From assembly GCA_905178155.1 (NCBI GenBank), contig CAJINV010000003.1, positions 331,091 through 395,090 on the forward strand: a stretch of 64,000 nt of DNA. The letters are read 5' to 3'. A program made the position numbers and the translations under genes. Position 1 is the stretch's first letter, and each line of letters starts with the position of its first letter. The DNA is from Amoebophrya sp. A120. Taxonomy: Eukaryota > Sar > Dinophyceae > Syndiniales > Amoebophryaceae. Below are positions 1 through 9,618 of this stretch, piece after piece. The notes below the pieces were generated by a model. The model saw nothing but the letters and a program-made list of their open reading frames with translations. It made no database searches and was not told where the DNA came from.

Positions 1-1
1 C

Positions 2-3000
2 CGGGCCGTGGCGGAACCCAAGCAGCCCGAGGCGGACTGGTTCATCGTGGGGGCGGGGAACGACAACGAGAAGCCCATCGACGAGGACGAGTTGCTCGCG
101 GAGCTCCGCTATCCTGTGCAAAGGTATCGTACTCGTAGTCACTGCAGTCATGCATTACAAATCTTTTCCCTAAGGCAAATCCGCATTGCAAATTTGATTT
201 CTCAATCTGAGGAAATTTGTAATGCATTTATACGAGTGCGATACTTCTGGTTCTGCAGTTCATATCCACGCCGAAACCGGGAATCCGGACTACCAGCTGG
301 AAAAGGAACTGCGCCCCATCGCGAACAACAACGACCTGATTGCCTGGCTGGTGCGGTCCATTCTGTCGCACCGCGCCAACGTGAACATCATGAACCTGCG
401 GGGCGACACGCCCGTGGTAACGGCGATCCGCAACGGCCACAACTGCGAGGTGGTGAAACTGCTTCTGGACTACAAGGCGCACGTGCAGTATCGCAAGCGC
501 CCGCTCATCGAAACCGAGCCGGACGAGGAACTACCTCCCGAAGAGGAAGAAACCGATAACAACAAACCGCCGGACGACGCCGAGGACAAAGACCGGCGGA
601 AGGTTCTAGACGACGAGCAGTACCTGTCGGCCCTGACGATCGCGGTGAAGTGCCGCCGGTCACCGGAAACGCTGCTGACGATTCTGATGCAAAAGAAGGT
701 GGACTGCAACGTGGTGGATTGTGACGACATATCCTGTGCAAAAGTATCGTACTCGTATTGCAATCATGCATATACAAATCTTTAACTTTATCTTAAGGTA
801 AATCCGCATTACAAATTTTATCTCTCATGCTGAGGACATCGACATTTGTAATGCTTTTATACGAGTACGATACTTTTGCAATGCATACGACATCAAGCAG
901 AAATCGCTTCTGCACTACGCGGTCCGCCAGCGTGACATCGCCTTGACGGCAATTTTACCCTGTGCAAAAGTATCGTATTCGTATAAATGCAAGTCTTGCA
1001 TTACAAATATTTTTCTTAACGCAAATCAGCATGACAAATTTCATTTCTCATGCTGAGGAAATTTGTAATGCATTTATACGAGTGCGATACTTTTGCACTG
1101 CATAAATTTTGCTGCAGTCCAAGCGGACGGAACAGCTGGATTGCAACATCCCGGACTTCCTCGGGTGGACGCCGATCTACGAAGCCATCGACTTGAAGGA
1201 CGAGGCCATGGTGGAGCTGCTCGCGGACTCGCAGCTGCAGATCCGGCAATTCAACGATTTGGGGCCAAAACTGTGGAAAACCGTGAGCGGGTGGCCGACG
1301 GCAGTGCGGAAGCCCACGATCAAGGACCCGAAAACCGGACGGAAGGTGCTGCGCGACCCGACGTATGCATTGCAAAAGAATCGCACTCGTATAAATGCAT
1401 TAAAGATTATTTCCTCAGCATGAAAAAAATTTGTATATGCGGACATACTTCAAGTTTGTAATGCATGATTGCAATACGAGCGCGATACTTTTGCACAGGA
1501 TACGACGCGGGTTAGGGTCGACGTGCTGGACAAGCAGGGGGTTTCGCCGCTGTGCCACGCCATTTTGAAACGGTGGGTCGAGGGGGTCAAGTGCCTCTTG
1601 AAATTTTGGCCCTCGATCGCGTTCTCGACGGGGTTGCCGCTTCGCGTCGCGTGCCGGCTGACGGACGTGGTGACGCGGGGGGACAGGGCCCGCCTGGAGA
1701 TCGTGGACCATCTGCGGATGATTGGGTCCGAGCTATTCCCCTCCGTGGTCGAGCAGGGGCACATATGCATCGCAAATATGTAGTCTGGGTCTGGAAAGTT
1801 GGAACTTGTCATGCTAAAAAGTCTGGATCCGTTGCAAAAAATATATGTGTTGCGTGATTTTTCCCCAGAAAAGTTGTCAGCGTTTGACGGAGTAGTTGGA
1901 GGGAGTTTCTCATGTTCATGTAGGATATAGGCATGGTTGCACTAGAGATCTTACACAATCAATCTGTCACGCTAGAAGGTCCTGCATTCCAGAATCCAGA
2001 CCTCATTGGTCATGGAAAACCCGCGTGACAAGTTTTGCAATATTGTTCCAGACCCAGACAACATATTTGCATTTGATAGCACACCCTGGCGCACGACGCG
2101 GAGCTGATGCGGCTGATCCAGAAGCACGAGGAGGCCGAGAAGCTGAAGCGGCAGCGGGCCGGAATGGATCCGAAGGCTCTGGAGCGGCAGCAAAAGAAGA
2201 AACGCAAGGAACTGGGCCTCCGCGACGACGAGGAGCTCCCCGGCGAGAACGACAACTTTGAGGACCCGGTGTCCTACTACGTATGCGAAGAAAAAAAAAT
2301 ATGTGAGTGTACTTAAATCCGTGATGCAAAACACACAACATAGTTACCGCTGTCATGCTGGCCAGCCATCAACTCCTGTTTTCGTATGTGTTTTCCTTTT
2401 CACGTACAGGCTGCGCATGACAGGTTTTCTCTGTCATGCAGTGACAGGCTTTCTCTGTCATGCAGAGCAAATTTATCATGCTGTCACTCGCCAAGACACC
2501 TACACTCACGCAGTTTTTTTCTTGGATACTACGTGCGCAACTACTACAATGACCCGGGCTCCGACGAAAATTCCGCGGTGTATGCCGCCATGCAAAACGA
2601 CGCCAAACTGCTGGAAGTTCTCTCCAAGTACCGACCGCCACCCGGCGTGGCCTCGCCGGACTACCCGAATCGTGCGCCCACGTCGGACCATCTGACGGCC
2701 GCGCTCTGCGTGCCCAACATCAACCAAGATATGCGAAGAAGACAGTGTTTTACAGTTTTCACATAGTGTGCTGTTCTTGCAGGAGACCAGGCAAGAAGAT
2801 AGATACGTGAAATAGAGGCCTGTCATCTTGCTGGATAGACTCGGGACGAGCCTGGTTTGTTCATACGCGTTGATAGTTGATTTCCCTCACGATGTCTGCA
2901 TTCTTGCGTGTTTTCTCTGTCATGAAGACGAGGAGCACGTTCTTTGTGTTGCTGAGGTTAATACGACAAGGGCAACAAGTGTGTAAAAACAGTTTTTTCT

Positions 3001-3739
3001 GGCCGCAATAGAGGAGTGCGCGCGTATCCTTGTGGAACACAAGGCGGATCCGAACGGGCAAATGTACGTGCACGACGCGATCGCCGCTGCCATCCTGGAA
3101 AACATTCGCGGCAAGCCGAAGAGGGAGGCTTTTCTGAAGGGCCTGGGGAAGTACGAGCTGACGGACCGGCGGGAATTCGAAGACACGATCTTCGCGGTTA
3201 CGCACTCCGACGCGGTCACGCTGCACACGACCCAGATTGGGCTGGGGCGCGCAACCGAGGAAACCGAGGCGCGGTGGGATCCCGCGGTCGCGACGGAGAT
3301 GATCCGCAACCCGCGGTTCAATTTGCACCAGCAAAAAACGGCCGCGAATGTGCTGTCCGTTCCGAGCAGTCGCGGCCGTAACGCTTTGGCGCAGCAGCAG
3401 GAGAAGAGCCAGTTGGTGCGCGGGTTGCCGCCGCACGTGGAGATGCCCCGGGAACCGCCGGCGAAAGAGCGGGAAACGAGTCCGTTGCTGAAAGCAGCAG
3501 ATCAGGAAGACATCATCAGCGAGGACTTTTTGCGCGACCAGGTGTCACATCTGCGGGAGCGGCGAACGCCCGCCATGATTGCCTGTACCACGGGCAAGCC
3601 AGATGTGTTGGCGCTGCTGGACGCCCGCGGAGCCGATATTGAGGCCATGGAATCAACCTCTGGTTGGTCCACGCACATCTACGCCGCACGTGCAAACCAC
3701 CTGCAGAAGGTGGCCCTTGCAAGTCTAAGAAATGCCTGA
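2..3739 (+). CDS. Ankyrin-repeat protein, 5'-truncated, eight exons interrupted by seven introner elements
   Basis: Exons are 2-109, 270-729, 893-955, 1110-1363, 1508-1763, 2084-2281, 2534-2729 and 3016-3739. Together they give 2259 nt, an open frame of 752 residues. The frame is open at the window edge, so the true start probably lies upstream; a GTG at 8 is not a convincing start. Ankyrin-like units are visible, such as GDTPVVTAIRNGHNCEVVKL, SLLHYAVRQRDIALTAIL, GWTPIYEAID, ECARILVEHKADPNG and RRTPAMIACTTGKPDVLALL. Repeats like these normally mediate protein-protein contacts. No catalytic domain is visible and the partner is unknown. None of the seven introns is GT-AG; each is an element plus one copy of a 5-bp repeat. 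The 3' end is uncertain: the frame stops at 3737-3739, but a GT-AG intron (GTGGCC near 3709 to TTGAAG near 3795) could lead to another short exon ending near 4004. The family call is fairly secure and the exon ends are good. Confidence 0.82.
110..264 (+). mobile_element. Introner A1 (155 bp)
   Basis: This is a family A element beginning TATCCTGTGCAAAAG. Its right end is degraded: it reads TTCTGCAGTTCATA where other copies have TTTTGCAATGCATA. The flanking repeat is TCCGC at 105-109 and TCCAC at 265-269, a single mismatch. Removing 160 bp joins GAGCTCCGC to GCCGAAACC in frame. Removing 153 bp, as the longer TATCC repeat would suggest, breaks the frame, so the 5-bp repeat marks the boundary. 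Confidence 0.85.
730..887 (+). mobile_element. Introner A2 (158 bp)
   Basis: This is a family A element running from TATCCTGTGCAAAAG to CTTTTGCAATGCATA, with inverted ends including AAGTATCGTACTCGTA. The target duplication CGACA is exact (725-729 and 888-892). Removing 163 bp gives the in-frame join VDCDDIKQKSLLHYAVRQ inside an ankyrin unit. Internally it carries GCATTACAAAT and TTTGTAATGC. Confidence 0.93.
956..1104 (+). mobile_element. Introner A3 (149 bp)
   Basis: This is a family A element beginning TACCCTGTGCAAAAG and ending CTTTTGCACTGCATA. The duplication AATTT is exact (951-955 and 1105-1109). Removing 154 bp keeps the frame between DIALTAI and LLQSKRTEQ. Confidence 0.92.
1364..1502 (-). 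mobile_element. Introner A4, reverse orientation (139 bp)
   Basis: This is family A in reverse. The left end TATGCATTGCAAAAG is the usual right end, and the right end CTTTTGCACAGGATA is the usual left end. The duplication CGACG is exact (1359-1363 and 1503-1507). Removing 144 bp gives RDPTRVRVDVLDKQG in frame. It shows that orientation relative to the gene does not matter for removal. Confidence 0.92.
1764..2078. mobile_element. Introner B1 (315 bp)
   Basis: This is a family B element beginning TATGCATCGCAAATATG, followed by GTCTGGGTCTGGAA, and ending TTGCATTTGATA after CCAGACCCAGACA. The duplication GCACA is exact (1759-1763 and 2079-2083). Removing 320 bp gives EQGHTLAHDAELMRL in frame. 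Confidence 0.92.
2282..2528 (+). mobile_element. Introner C1 (247 bp)
   Basis: This is a family C element beginning TATGCGAAGAAAAAAA and ending CAGTTTTTTTCTTGGATA. The duplication CTACG is exact (2277-2281 and 2529-2533). Removing 252 bp joins SYY to VRNYYNDPG in frame. It carries three internal copies of TCTCTGTCATGCAG or close variants. Confidence 0.9.
2730..3010 (+). mobile_element. Introner C2 (281 bp)
   Basis: This is a family C-like element beginning TATGCGAAGAAGACAG and ending TTTTTTCTGGCCGCAATA. The flanking 5-mers are CAAGA (2725-2729) and GAGGA (3011-3015), only 3 of 5 matching, so this is an old or imprecise duplication. Removing 286 bp still gives the ankyrin-like join VPNINQECARILVEHKADPN. 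Confidence 0.8.
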
Positions 3740-4100
3740 TACTTCAACTTACTTTATTTGTATCTATTACTTTGCTGTGAACCTGAACTTGAAGGGGTAC
3801 GCTGGAGAAGCTCCTTCGCCAAAGAATCTAGGTGGCGCGCATCTTCGCGGAATCGACCGTCTTCACACGAAGGTCTTGCCAGGGTGGGTGTTTTTGGGAG
3901 GTGCTGCAGCACCAGTGGTGACCCGTGTTCGCCAAGATACAACCTGGTGCATGTCCGAAAATTACTTTACTACGTTTGATCATCATGAAAAAATGTATGA
4001 ATAGAACGATCGAAGGATCTTGAAGATCAGCTGAGGGTTTCGAAGAAGACGCATGTAACCGATCTTCATCGTTTTTTCTTGCTCTGAGCAAGCCAGTGAA

Positions 4101-5952
4101 ATGCGGCGCATTGTTCCACCTCGGTTGCTCCATTCGGGTGGCCGACCCTCATGCGTCGAAACGGGTCGTTCTTCCCTGATATCCGGCAGCGACAGCTGCT
4201 GCTCTTGCACGAAAAGGGAACTTTTTTTCCCTGCTCTGCGTTGCGATTTGAAGACGGGAGGTGATGGAGGCACGTCCAGCTCTTCGTCGAGCAGCAAGGC
4301 CTTCATCTCTTGGCGAAGGAGAATGAGCAGTGCCGTGACGTCGACCCCATCCGCAGACGAACTGCTTCGAGGAGGTGGAGCACCAGCCGGAACTACTTCT
4401 ACTGGACGCACGACAGGACGGACGAGCGAGCTGCAGCACCAGTGGACCACCCGAAACGCGCTCCCGCTTCCGAGCATCGGCGGGACTAGTAGTATCAGTG
4501 CTACTACAGTCCTGCCAACCGGGACGAGGTTTTCGCGAACAAGCGGCAAGAACCAGCCACATGAAGTTCTGCAGCGGCAGTCGTTCTGGGAATTGCGGTC
4601 GGCCTTTCTGGACGAGCTTTTTCGCCAGCAATTCAAGTACCAGTTGAAGCCCCTCGGGATACTGCCCATCTGGGCCCTGCAGCGCACCGTTCCAAGAAAT
4701 GAGTACCGGTTCATGATGGTCGCCACCTTCCCGCTCGTTGCGCTCACCGGAGCTGCGGTGGCTATGCACCTCTACTACACGTCGTCGACCACATCGACCG
4801 GCACCTCCGCGGAAGAGGACGAGGGAACAAGTACAGAAAAAGAGAATTATCCTGCCGGAGCAGCAGTTACACTTACTGCACAGCACCAAGACGTCGGGAC
4901 CACGCGGGTTTTCCAGGTAAACCCGGGCGTACTTTGCAATTGGGCCCTGATGTACGCGTGGATGCTGTTGATCGGAAGGTCGGCAATACACTACGGGCTC
5001 CAGCTCGGGGAATTTGCTGTGCCAAACGTGAGCAGCTGGGGGGGAAACCTGTTCCTGTCCCGCCTGCTGCCGCCGATCGGCTTCTTCCTGCTCGGAACAG
5101 CTCTTCTAACCATGTGCGAAAGCAACGACCACTGGCGCGACGCGAATCAACTCACTCTGCTGGCGTACATTTTCATTTTCTTTCATTTTATACTGCAGGG
5201 TTGGGATTCTGAATGTGATGCAAATTTGAGTTGTAGAAGAACATCTCAACTACAAGCAATTTTGAATTTGTTCATTGGATCAAAAAAAGCTCAAAAAAAC
5301 AGGTTCATGGTGCAATTCTGGTTGTATGACTTCTGGAATTTTCATCACGGCGGACTGGCACCGCAGTATTGGGGTCCCCTGTGCATGGCGCAGTCTATTG
5401 CGTCCATGCTGTGTCTGCAAACGATCGGCTACCTCATGCGGCAGTACAGCGTGGCGACGGCGGAAGCAGGGGAGTTTCGCATTTTCCCCAAGGAGGAAGA
5501 AATCGCAAGAACCGCCACGGTACCAAATGCAAATATGTCCGGGTCTGGAAACTTGTGATGCTAAAATGTGGATGATGGAAACAGTTGCGAATGCAACACA
5601 GCATGACAACTTTTCGAGACGCCTTTTCATAGGCAATCCGCATGAGAAACTGCGGTTTTGCATGTACAAAAGAGGCTGCGACTTGTTTTGTTGGTTATGC
5701 AATACATCAGATTTCCTAGGTATGCAAAGCTAGCATTACAAGTCCCACTCTTCCAGACCAAGACATATTTGCACTGGATAAACGGCAGCAGCCGGGGAGC
5801 AAGAGCAAGCAGCCAGGGGAACCACGATGGGAAAAGCCGCGTCAGGGCGTGGAGCAATAATCGATGACATTAACGCTCACATCGATTCGTGGCTTGGGAT
5901 CTCAGCCTCGAACACGCCGGGGCAAGAGCCTCCTTACAAAGTTGGAACATAA
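4101..5952 (+). CDS. Multi-pass membrane protein of unknown function, one introner near the C terminus
   Basis: Exons 4101-5520 and 5786-5952 total 1587 nt, or 528 residues. The first 150 or so residues are Ser/Thr/Gly-rich and low in complexity. Hydrophobic stretches likely to span a membrane lie at about residues 203-225, 274-295, 316-338, 351-367 and 425-446. Residues 403-420 (VQFWLYDFWNFHHGGLAP) are rich in aromatics and His, a pattern sometimes seen in membrane enzymes, but I cannot assign a family. Residues 370-400 look unlike their surroundings and follow a pyrimidine-rich run ending in CTGCAG (about 5198), so a short unrecognised intron is possible there. Without removal of the introner the frame would end at 5558 with element-encoded residues; with removal the protein gains about 55 residues. 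The gene is well supported; its function is unknown. Confidence 0.75.
5521..5780. mobile_element. Introner B2 (260 bp)
   Basis: This is a family B element beginning TACCAAATGCAAATATG and ending CATATTTGCACTGGATA. The flanking repeat CACGG/AACGG (5516-5520 and 5781-5785) has one mismatch. Removing 265 bp opens the frame through to a TAA at 5950-5952. Confidence 0.85.
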
Positions 5953-6528
5953 ATAAAACGTCCTACCATTGGATTGGAACACTATAGCATAGCTGAGCAT
6001 GGGGTTTGGCGTGTCGGAACTTTAAGAGTGCAGCCGAGTATCCTCGTCACGATCATGATTGAAGCAAAGGTGATGTACAGATCGCGCAATATCTTATCTA
6101 CAGATGAGAAAAGCAGACATGGATTGTGCGCGAGTCCTGCTTGTAGCACAGTTGATGTTCTTCGATTTCGTGACCAGTACCAAACCCAAACGGACAATCG
6201 TGGCATTTAGTACTAGTTGGTCATTTTCTACGAGGGACCCCGAGGGAGTGAAAAAGCGAAATTGATGTAATTGAAGAGAGCCTGAGAGTTTGTTAGAGTA
6301 TAGCGGATGCCCACCAGATTGTTGGTTCCGAGCATGCTAATGCTATTGGGTCCAAGCATGCTAATGCTCTCTTGATGGATTCGCGTTTTTGTGTGAATGA
6401 TTTCGCAACAAGTTTTCATTAGTGTAGAACTAGAACAACTCAAGGCATATAGAAGTAGATATTGATTCTGATTTCGTAGGCTTCCCGTCGGTGTCGGTCG
6501 ACGGACAGTCGGCAGAAACACGTCGCAA
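5953..6528. other. Intergenic stretch, no gene recognised
   Basis: No convincing coding frame is seen. The stretch holds two tandem 24-bp units at 6324-6371, each containing GAGCATGCTAATGCT or AAGCATGCTAATGCT. The 5' region of the next gene follows. Confidence 0.6.
6324..6371. repeat. Two tandem 24-bp units
   Basis: Units 6324-6347 and 6348-6371 share the core AGCATGCTAATGCT and differ at only a few positions. The role is unknown; the repeat lies about 160 bp upstream of the next start codon. Confidence 0.7.
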
Positions 6529-7317
6529 ATGCCGCGTCGCAGCTTTTTCTTCAAAGAGAACTTGCTAGCCTTGACCAGTTTCTTGGCGACGACTTCCGCT
6601 ACGGCTTCCGCGCATGGGCATCAACTACAAACTTCCAAGGCGGCGGCCAAGTCGGGAAACACGGCAACAGCCTCTGGCGGTGGGGACGAAAATGATGTGA
6701 CTGCAAGCGACATTCCGTCGTCCAAGAGCGTTGCGCTTGAGCTGGACACCGCCGGGGCGAGTAGTCCTTACTCGCGAGGAAGTAAACCCGCGTTCGCGCT
6801 GGGTGAAGAGGAAGACGGGGCATCCCCGGCAGGACGGGATCCAGAAGCGGACTTCCTCGAGCGCACCCACTCATCGGCGCAAGCTTCCACAAGACGAGCC
6901 GCCACAAGAAATCGACAAGAAAGCTCGAGAAGGATGCGAGCAAACCCGTCCAAGCCGAGGAACAAATGCGACAGAAACCCTCCCCACCCGTGTTGCGAAT
7001 ACAAGAGCAAGCACGAGAGTGACTTTGCGCACCTTGCTGTGGATGCGCTGTTTGTTCCAGACGGAAATCTGTCAAGGTGGACGTGTGTGGAGAAAGGACA
7101 CGCGGGACAAGAGTGCAACAACCTACGAGAAGACTTCTGCGCCGATGATGATGATCAAGAACATGAAGATGTTGATTCAGCAGACGCAATCTCTAGCTCC
7201 GGTTCGGCAAGGTCCTCCAGCTCGGGAAGCTCTTCCGGCTCGGGAAGCTCCTCGAGCTCGGGCGGACGGTTTTCACGCTTCCGGCAGTGGTGGCGGGAAG
7301 ATGACCACGAGCAGTAG
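6529..7317 (+). CDS. Putative secreted Ser-rich protein with a small Cys-containing region
   Basis: This is a single ORF of 262 residues. The N terminus (basic MPRRSFFFKENL, then a hydrophobic/Ala-Ser stretch LLALTSFLATTSATASA) resembles a signal peptide. The middle is polar and charged. Residues about 145-205 hold six Cys (NKCDRNPPHPCCEY, RWTCVEKGHAGQEC and EDFC), compatible with a disulfide-bonded module. The C-terminal 60 residues are acidic, then Ser/Gly-rich, ending RFRQWWREDDHEQ. No introner interrupts it. I recognise no family. An overlapping frame (6731-7435) is also long but lacks these features. Confidence 0.6.
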   Translation: MPRRSFFFKENLLALTSFLATTSATASAHGHQLQTSKAAAKSGNTATASGGGDENDVTASDIPSSKSVALELDTAGASSPYSRGSKPAFALGEEEDGASPAGRDPEADFLERTHSSAQASTRRAATRNRQESSRRMRANPSKPRNKCDRNPPHPCCEYKSKHESDFAHLAVDALFVPDGNLSRWTCVEKGHAGQECNNLREDFCADDDDQEHEDVDSADAISSSGSARSSSSGSSSGSGSSSSSGGRFSRFRQWWREDDHEQ

Positions 7318-7379
7318 GGAAATCTTACGGTTACGGGCGAAAGGAGATGAGGGGCAGAACAAAGCTGATTATAGATGCT

Positions 7380-7412
7380 TTATCATCATCATAATCATCA
7401 TCATCATCACGC
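7380..7412. repeat. TCA/ATC microsatellite
   Basis: An imperfect run of ATC/TCA triplets lies just after the preceding stop codon. Confidence 0.8.
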
Positions 7413-7541
7413 ATTTAGGACGTTTTTTTTCTTGAATCCGGGCGACAGAGCGCCGAGCAGATTGTTGATTGAATTGACAAGTTGGTGAATTTTGAGTTTA
7501 ATTATATGTAGCGAGTTCACCGAACGGTAACGGTTCCACTT

Positions 7542-8030
7542 CTAACCTGGTTTTTTAATATAAGTAGCTGACGACGACTCGTTCTCGTCGAAGTTGTGAG
7601 GGTCTTCGATGTCTTTGCGTAACAGCGCGTATTTTTTCGAGTCAGCCACTGACGGGCGGAACGAGTGACCATCGAGTGAAAAGCAAATGGAGCAAAACTG
7701 GCCACGTACAAGAGCGTCTGAGCAAGGCAAGAAGGGGAGGGCAGTGATTATGCACTTGCGTCCGGTTTTGCAAATGACAGACGAGAAAAGGGAGTCGGAG
7801 TAGAGAGAGCAGAAAAGGAAAAGCAAACACAACTTGTTCTTAAGTGTGGAATGCTCTAGGGAGCGTACCTTAACTTCCACGAGCTGTCCAGATAAAACGT
7901 GAACGCTGGCTGCATTTTTTTCGTCGAAGAAAGACAAACAACAGTATACATCACTAATTTTGAGAACGACTCGTCTGGGCCCAATTTTTCGTAAAGAGAA
8001 ACCATGAGCTTGAGTACTTCCAGAGAGCAA
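7542..8030 (-). CDS. Tentative minus-strand coding segment (hypothetical)
   Basis: The minus strand is open over this span without an ATG start. A GT-AG intron would join GQLVEVK (donor GTACGC near 7869) to FCSICFSLDG (acceptor GGCCAG near 7704) in frame, ending NESSSATYIKKPG at 7542. The segment ADSKKYALLRKDIEDPHNFDENES looks protein-like. The 5' exon was not found. It would be the only minus-strand gene in the window, so I hold it weakly. Confidence 0.3.
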   Translation of the reverse strand: MLSGSTQAHGFSLRKIGPRRVVLKISDVYCCLSFFDEKNAASVHVLSGQLVEVKVRSLEHSTLKNKLCLLFLFCSLYSDSLFSSVICKTGRKCIITALPFLPCSDALVRGQFCSICFSLDGHSFRPSVADSKKYALLRKDIEDPHNFDENESSSATYIKKPG

Positions 8031-8068
8031 GAAAAGCGTTAGTCAACTACACCATCCACACCGAACCG

Positions 8069-8847
8069 ATGAAACGGCAGCCCGACCGATTCGGTCTTTC
8101 GCACCGGATGAAAAAGTGCGCCTCCCAGTGGCAGTAAGGGAGTACTGGATTCTTCGCTACGCCTACGCGAGTTGCAGCTGCCATTTGGCTTGCAATGAAG
8201 ACCTCTGCCTGCTGCACGTGGTTCTGCATTTTCTTTCCACGCAAAAAGGCACGCAACAAAAGCTTGGAGGAACTCCGTATCTTAATCTTGCTAAGAACTG
8301 TACGTTCTATGTACATTTACAACATGATCATTTTGTTCTCATCGAATGGCTTCTTCAGAAAACGATTTGCATTTGCTATTGCTTCTGTTACAGAAGGTCG
8401 GGCGGCAAGAGTGTCCAGTTCAACACGGTATTAATCGTAGCCTTTTCTTTGCAAAACCATGAAAATAACCTTCAGATTCCCAACCAGCATTCGAAAAGTC
8501 TCAAGCCCCTCCGGAGGACCTCATCCGCGGCATGTTGGAACAGGCCGAGCACCGCAAGAGCATGGGCCAGCACAGATGCATTGCAGACAGGAACGCCCTG
8601 GTCCACTTCACCGCAGCAAACACCGTATGAAATGATTTCAGTCCTTCTGTCCTTCTGTTTCTTGGTTTAAGTGTATAGAGGATGGTAGTTGTGGTTGCAG
8701 TAGCGCTACGTACGTATGATAGATAAAAAGCAGAAATACGTCAACATCAATTTTCTACCCCTGCAGGTTCCCATCGGCGCACGGGAGATAAAACGGCAGC
8801 CACCTTCACCACCAAGATCAGCATCTTTTAAACATCTCGACAGATGA
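8069..8847 (+). CDS. Tentative small multi-exon gene with canonical introns (hypothetical)
   Basis: The proposed exons are 8069-8133, 8249-8276, 8394-8427, 8488-8624 and 8767-8847. Each junction has GT and AG (GTAAGG donor at 8134; AAAAAG, TTACAG, AACCAG and CTGCAG acceptors). The sum is 345 nt, 114 residues, in frame. The product starts MKRQPDRFGLSHRMKKCASQ and contains APPEDLIRGMLEQAEHRKSM. If the last intron is not used, the frame stops at 8628-8630 (89 residues). It is too small for a confident family call. Two exons are only 28 and 34 nt, so the model needs transcript support. Confidence 0.45.
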
Positions 8848-9618
8848 TAAGAAATTATAGTCTGCAAAACGAACAGGAGTTGAAAAAGTTTCCAAAAAGT
8901 TAAGATTATAATGCGAGAGAAATTCGCCTTCGCGTGGCCGAATAAGTATTTGAAACGGCGATATTTTGCATGGGTGTGTTCGCACTTTCAACGCGTCTGT
9001 TCAACATCGTCGTGAAGAAGAAGATATTAAAGAAGCAGTTGCATCATGATATCAAAAGTACTTTTTGAAGGAATCGGTCACGGTCCGAAAAGGACCTGCT
9101 GTGCAGCGTCTGTTGAGCAAGCGTACTATTGCTTGTTATTTCGTGTGTTGTATTTTTCTTGTCGGTATTTTTGCGAGTACTATAATTCTCGGTCAGCAGT
9201 GGTTCTTATTCGTGTGCCTCGGTTGCAGTAGTTCTCACTTCGTGGCGTCGTTGTCACGCGTCGGTTGTCGTACGTGACGACGAATGTGTTTTCTCTTGGG
9301 TACCAGCGTGTAGGTGGCGTGCACGACGTGTTTTGTAGATTGCACTAGCACGACCAGTGCGTCAACCTCGTGTCCTGAGGAGTATCTCGCAGGCTTATCT
9401 TCATGATCTATCTTTTGTACTATGTACCATCCCCCGGTCCGCGACCGCACCACCTAGTCCTACAACTACTTCTATTCGTCACGACAAGAATGGGTGAGTA
9501 CTAGACGAACCCCCTCGTCCGTCGACGAGTAGTTTCAGACTCTGTAAGCAAAGCGTCTCTGTCTCGTCGATTTTCCTCCCACCACAACCTGATACAACTT
9601 GTTTAGGAAGCAAGCACC
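8848..9618. other. Intergenic stretch, no gene recognised
   Basis: Only short, unconvincing frames occur here. It holds the upstream region of the gene starting at 9619; no promoter motif could be identified. Confidence 0.6.

Noticed and set aside
110-267. Excising A1 between the longer TATCC repeats (153 bp)
   Set aside because: This gives a frame that reads no ankyrin sequence. The 5-bp TCCGC/TCCAC rule gives the correct frame and matches all other elements.
5521-5558. C-terminal peptide NANMSGSGNL and similar tails (for example at 28225 and 41262) as real protein ends
   Set aside because: These residues are encoded by the left end of family B introners. The frame continues after the element when it is removed.
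8047-8316. Minus-strand ORF extending the 7542-8030 segment upstream
   Set aside because: The possible GT-AG junction does not keep the frame, and it overlaps the better supported + strand small gene.
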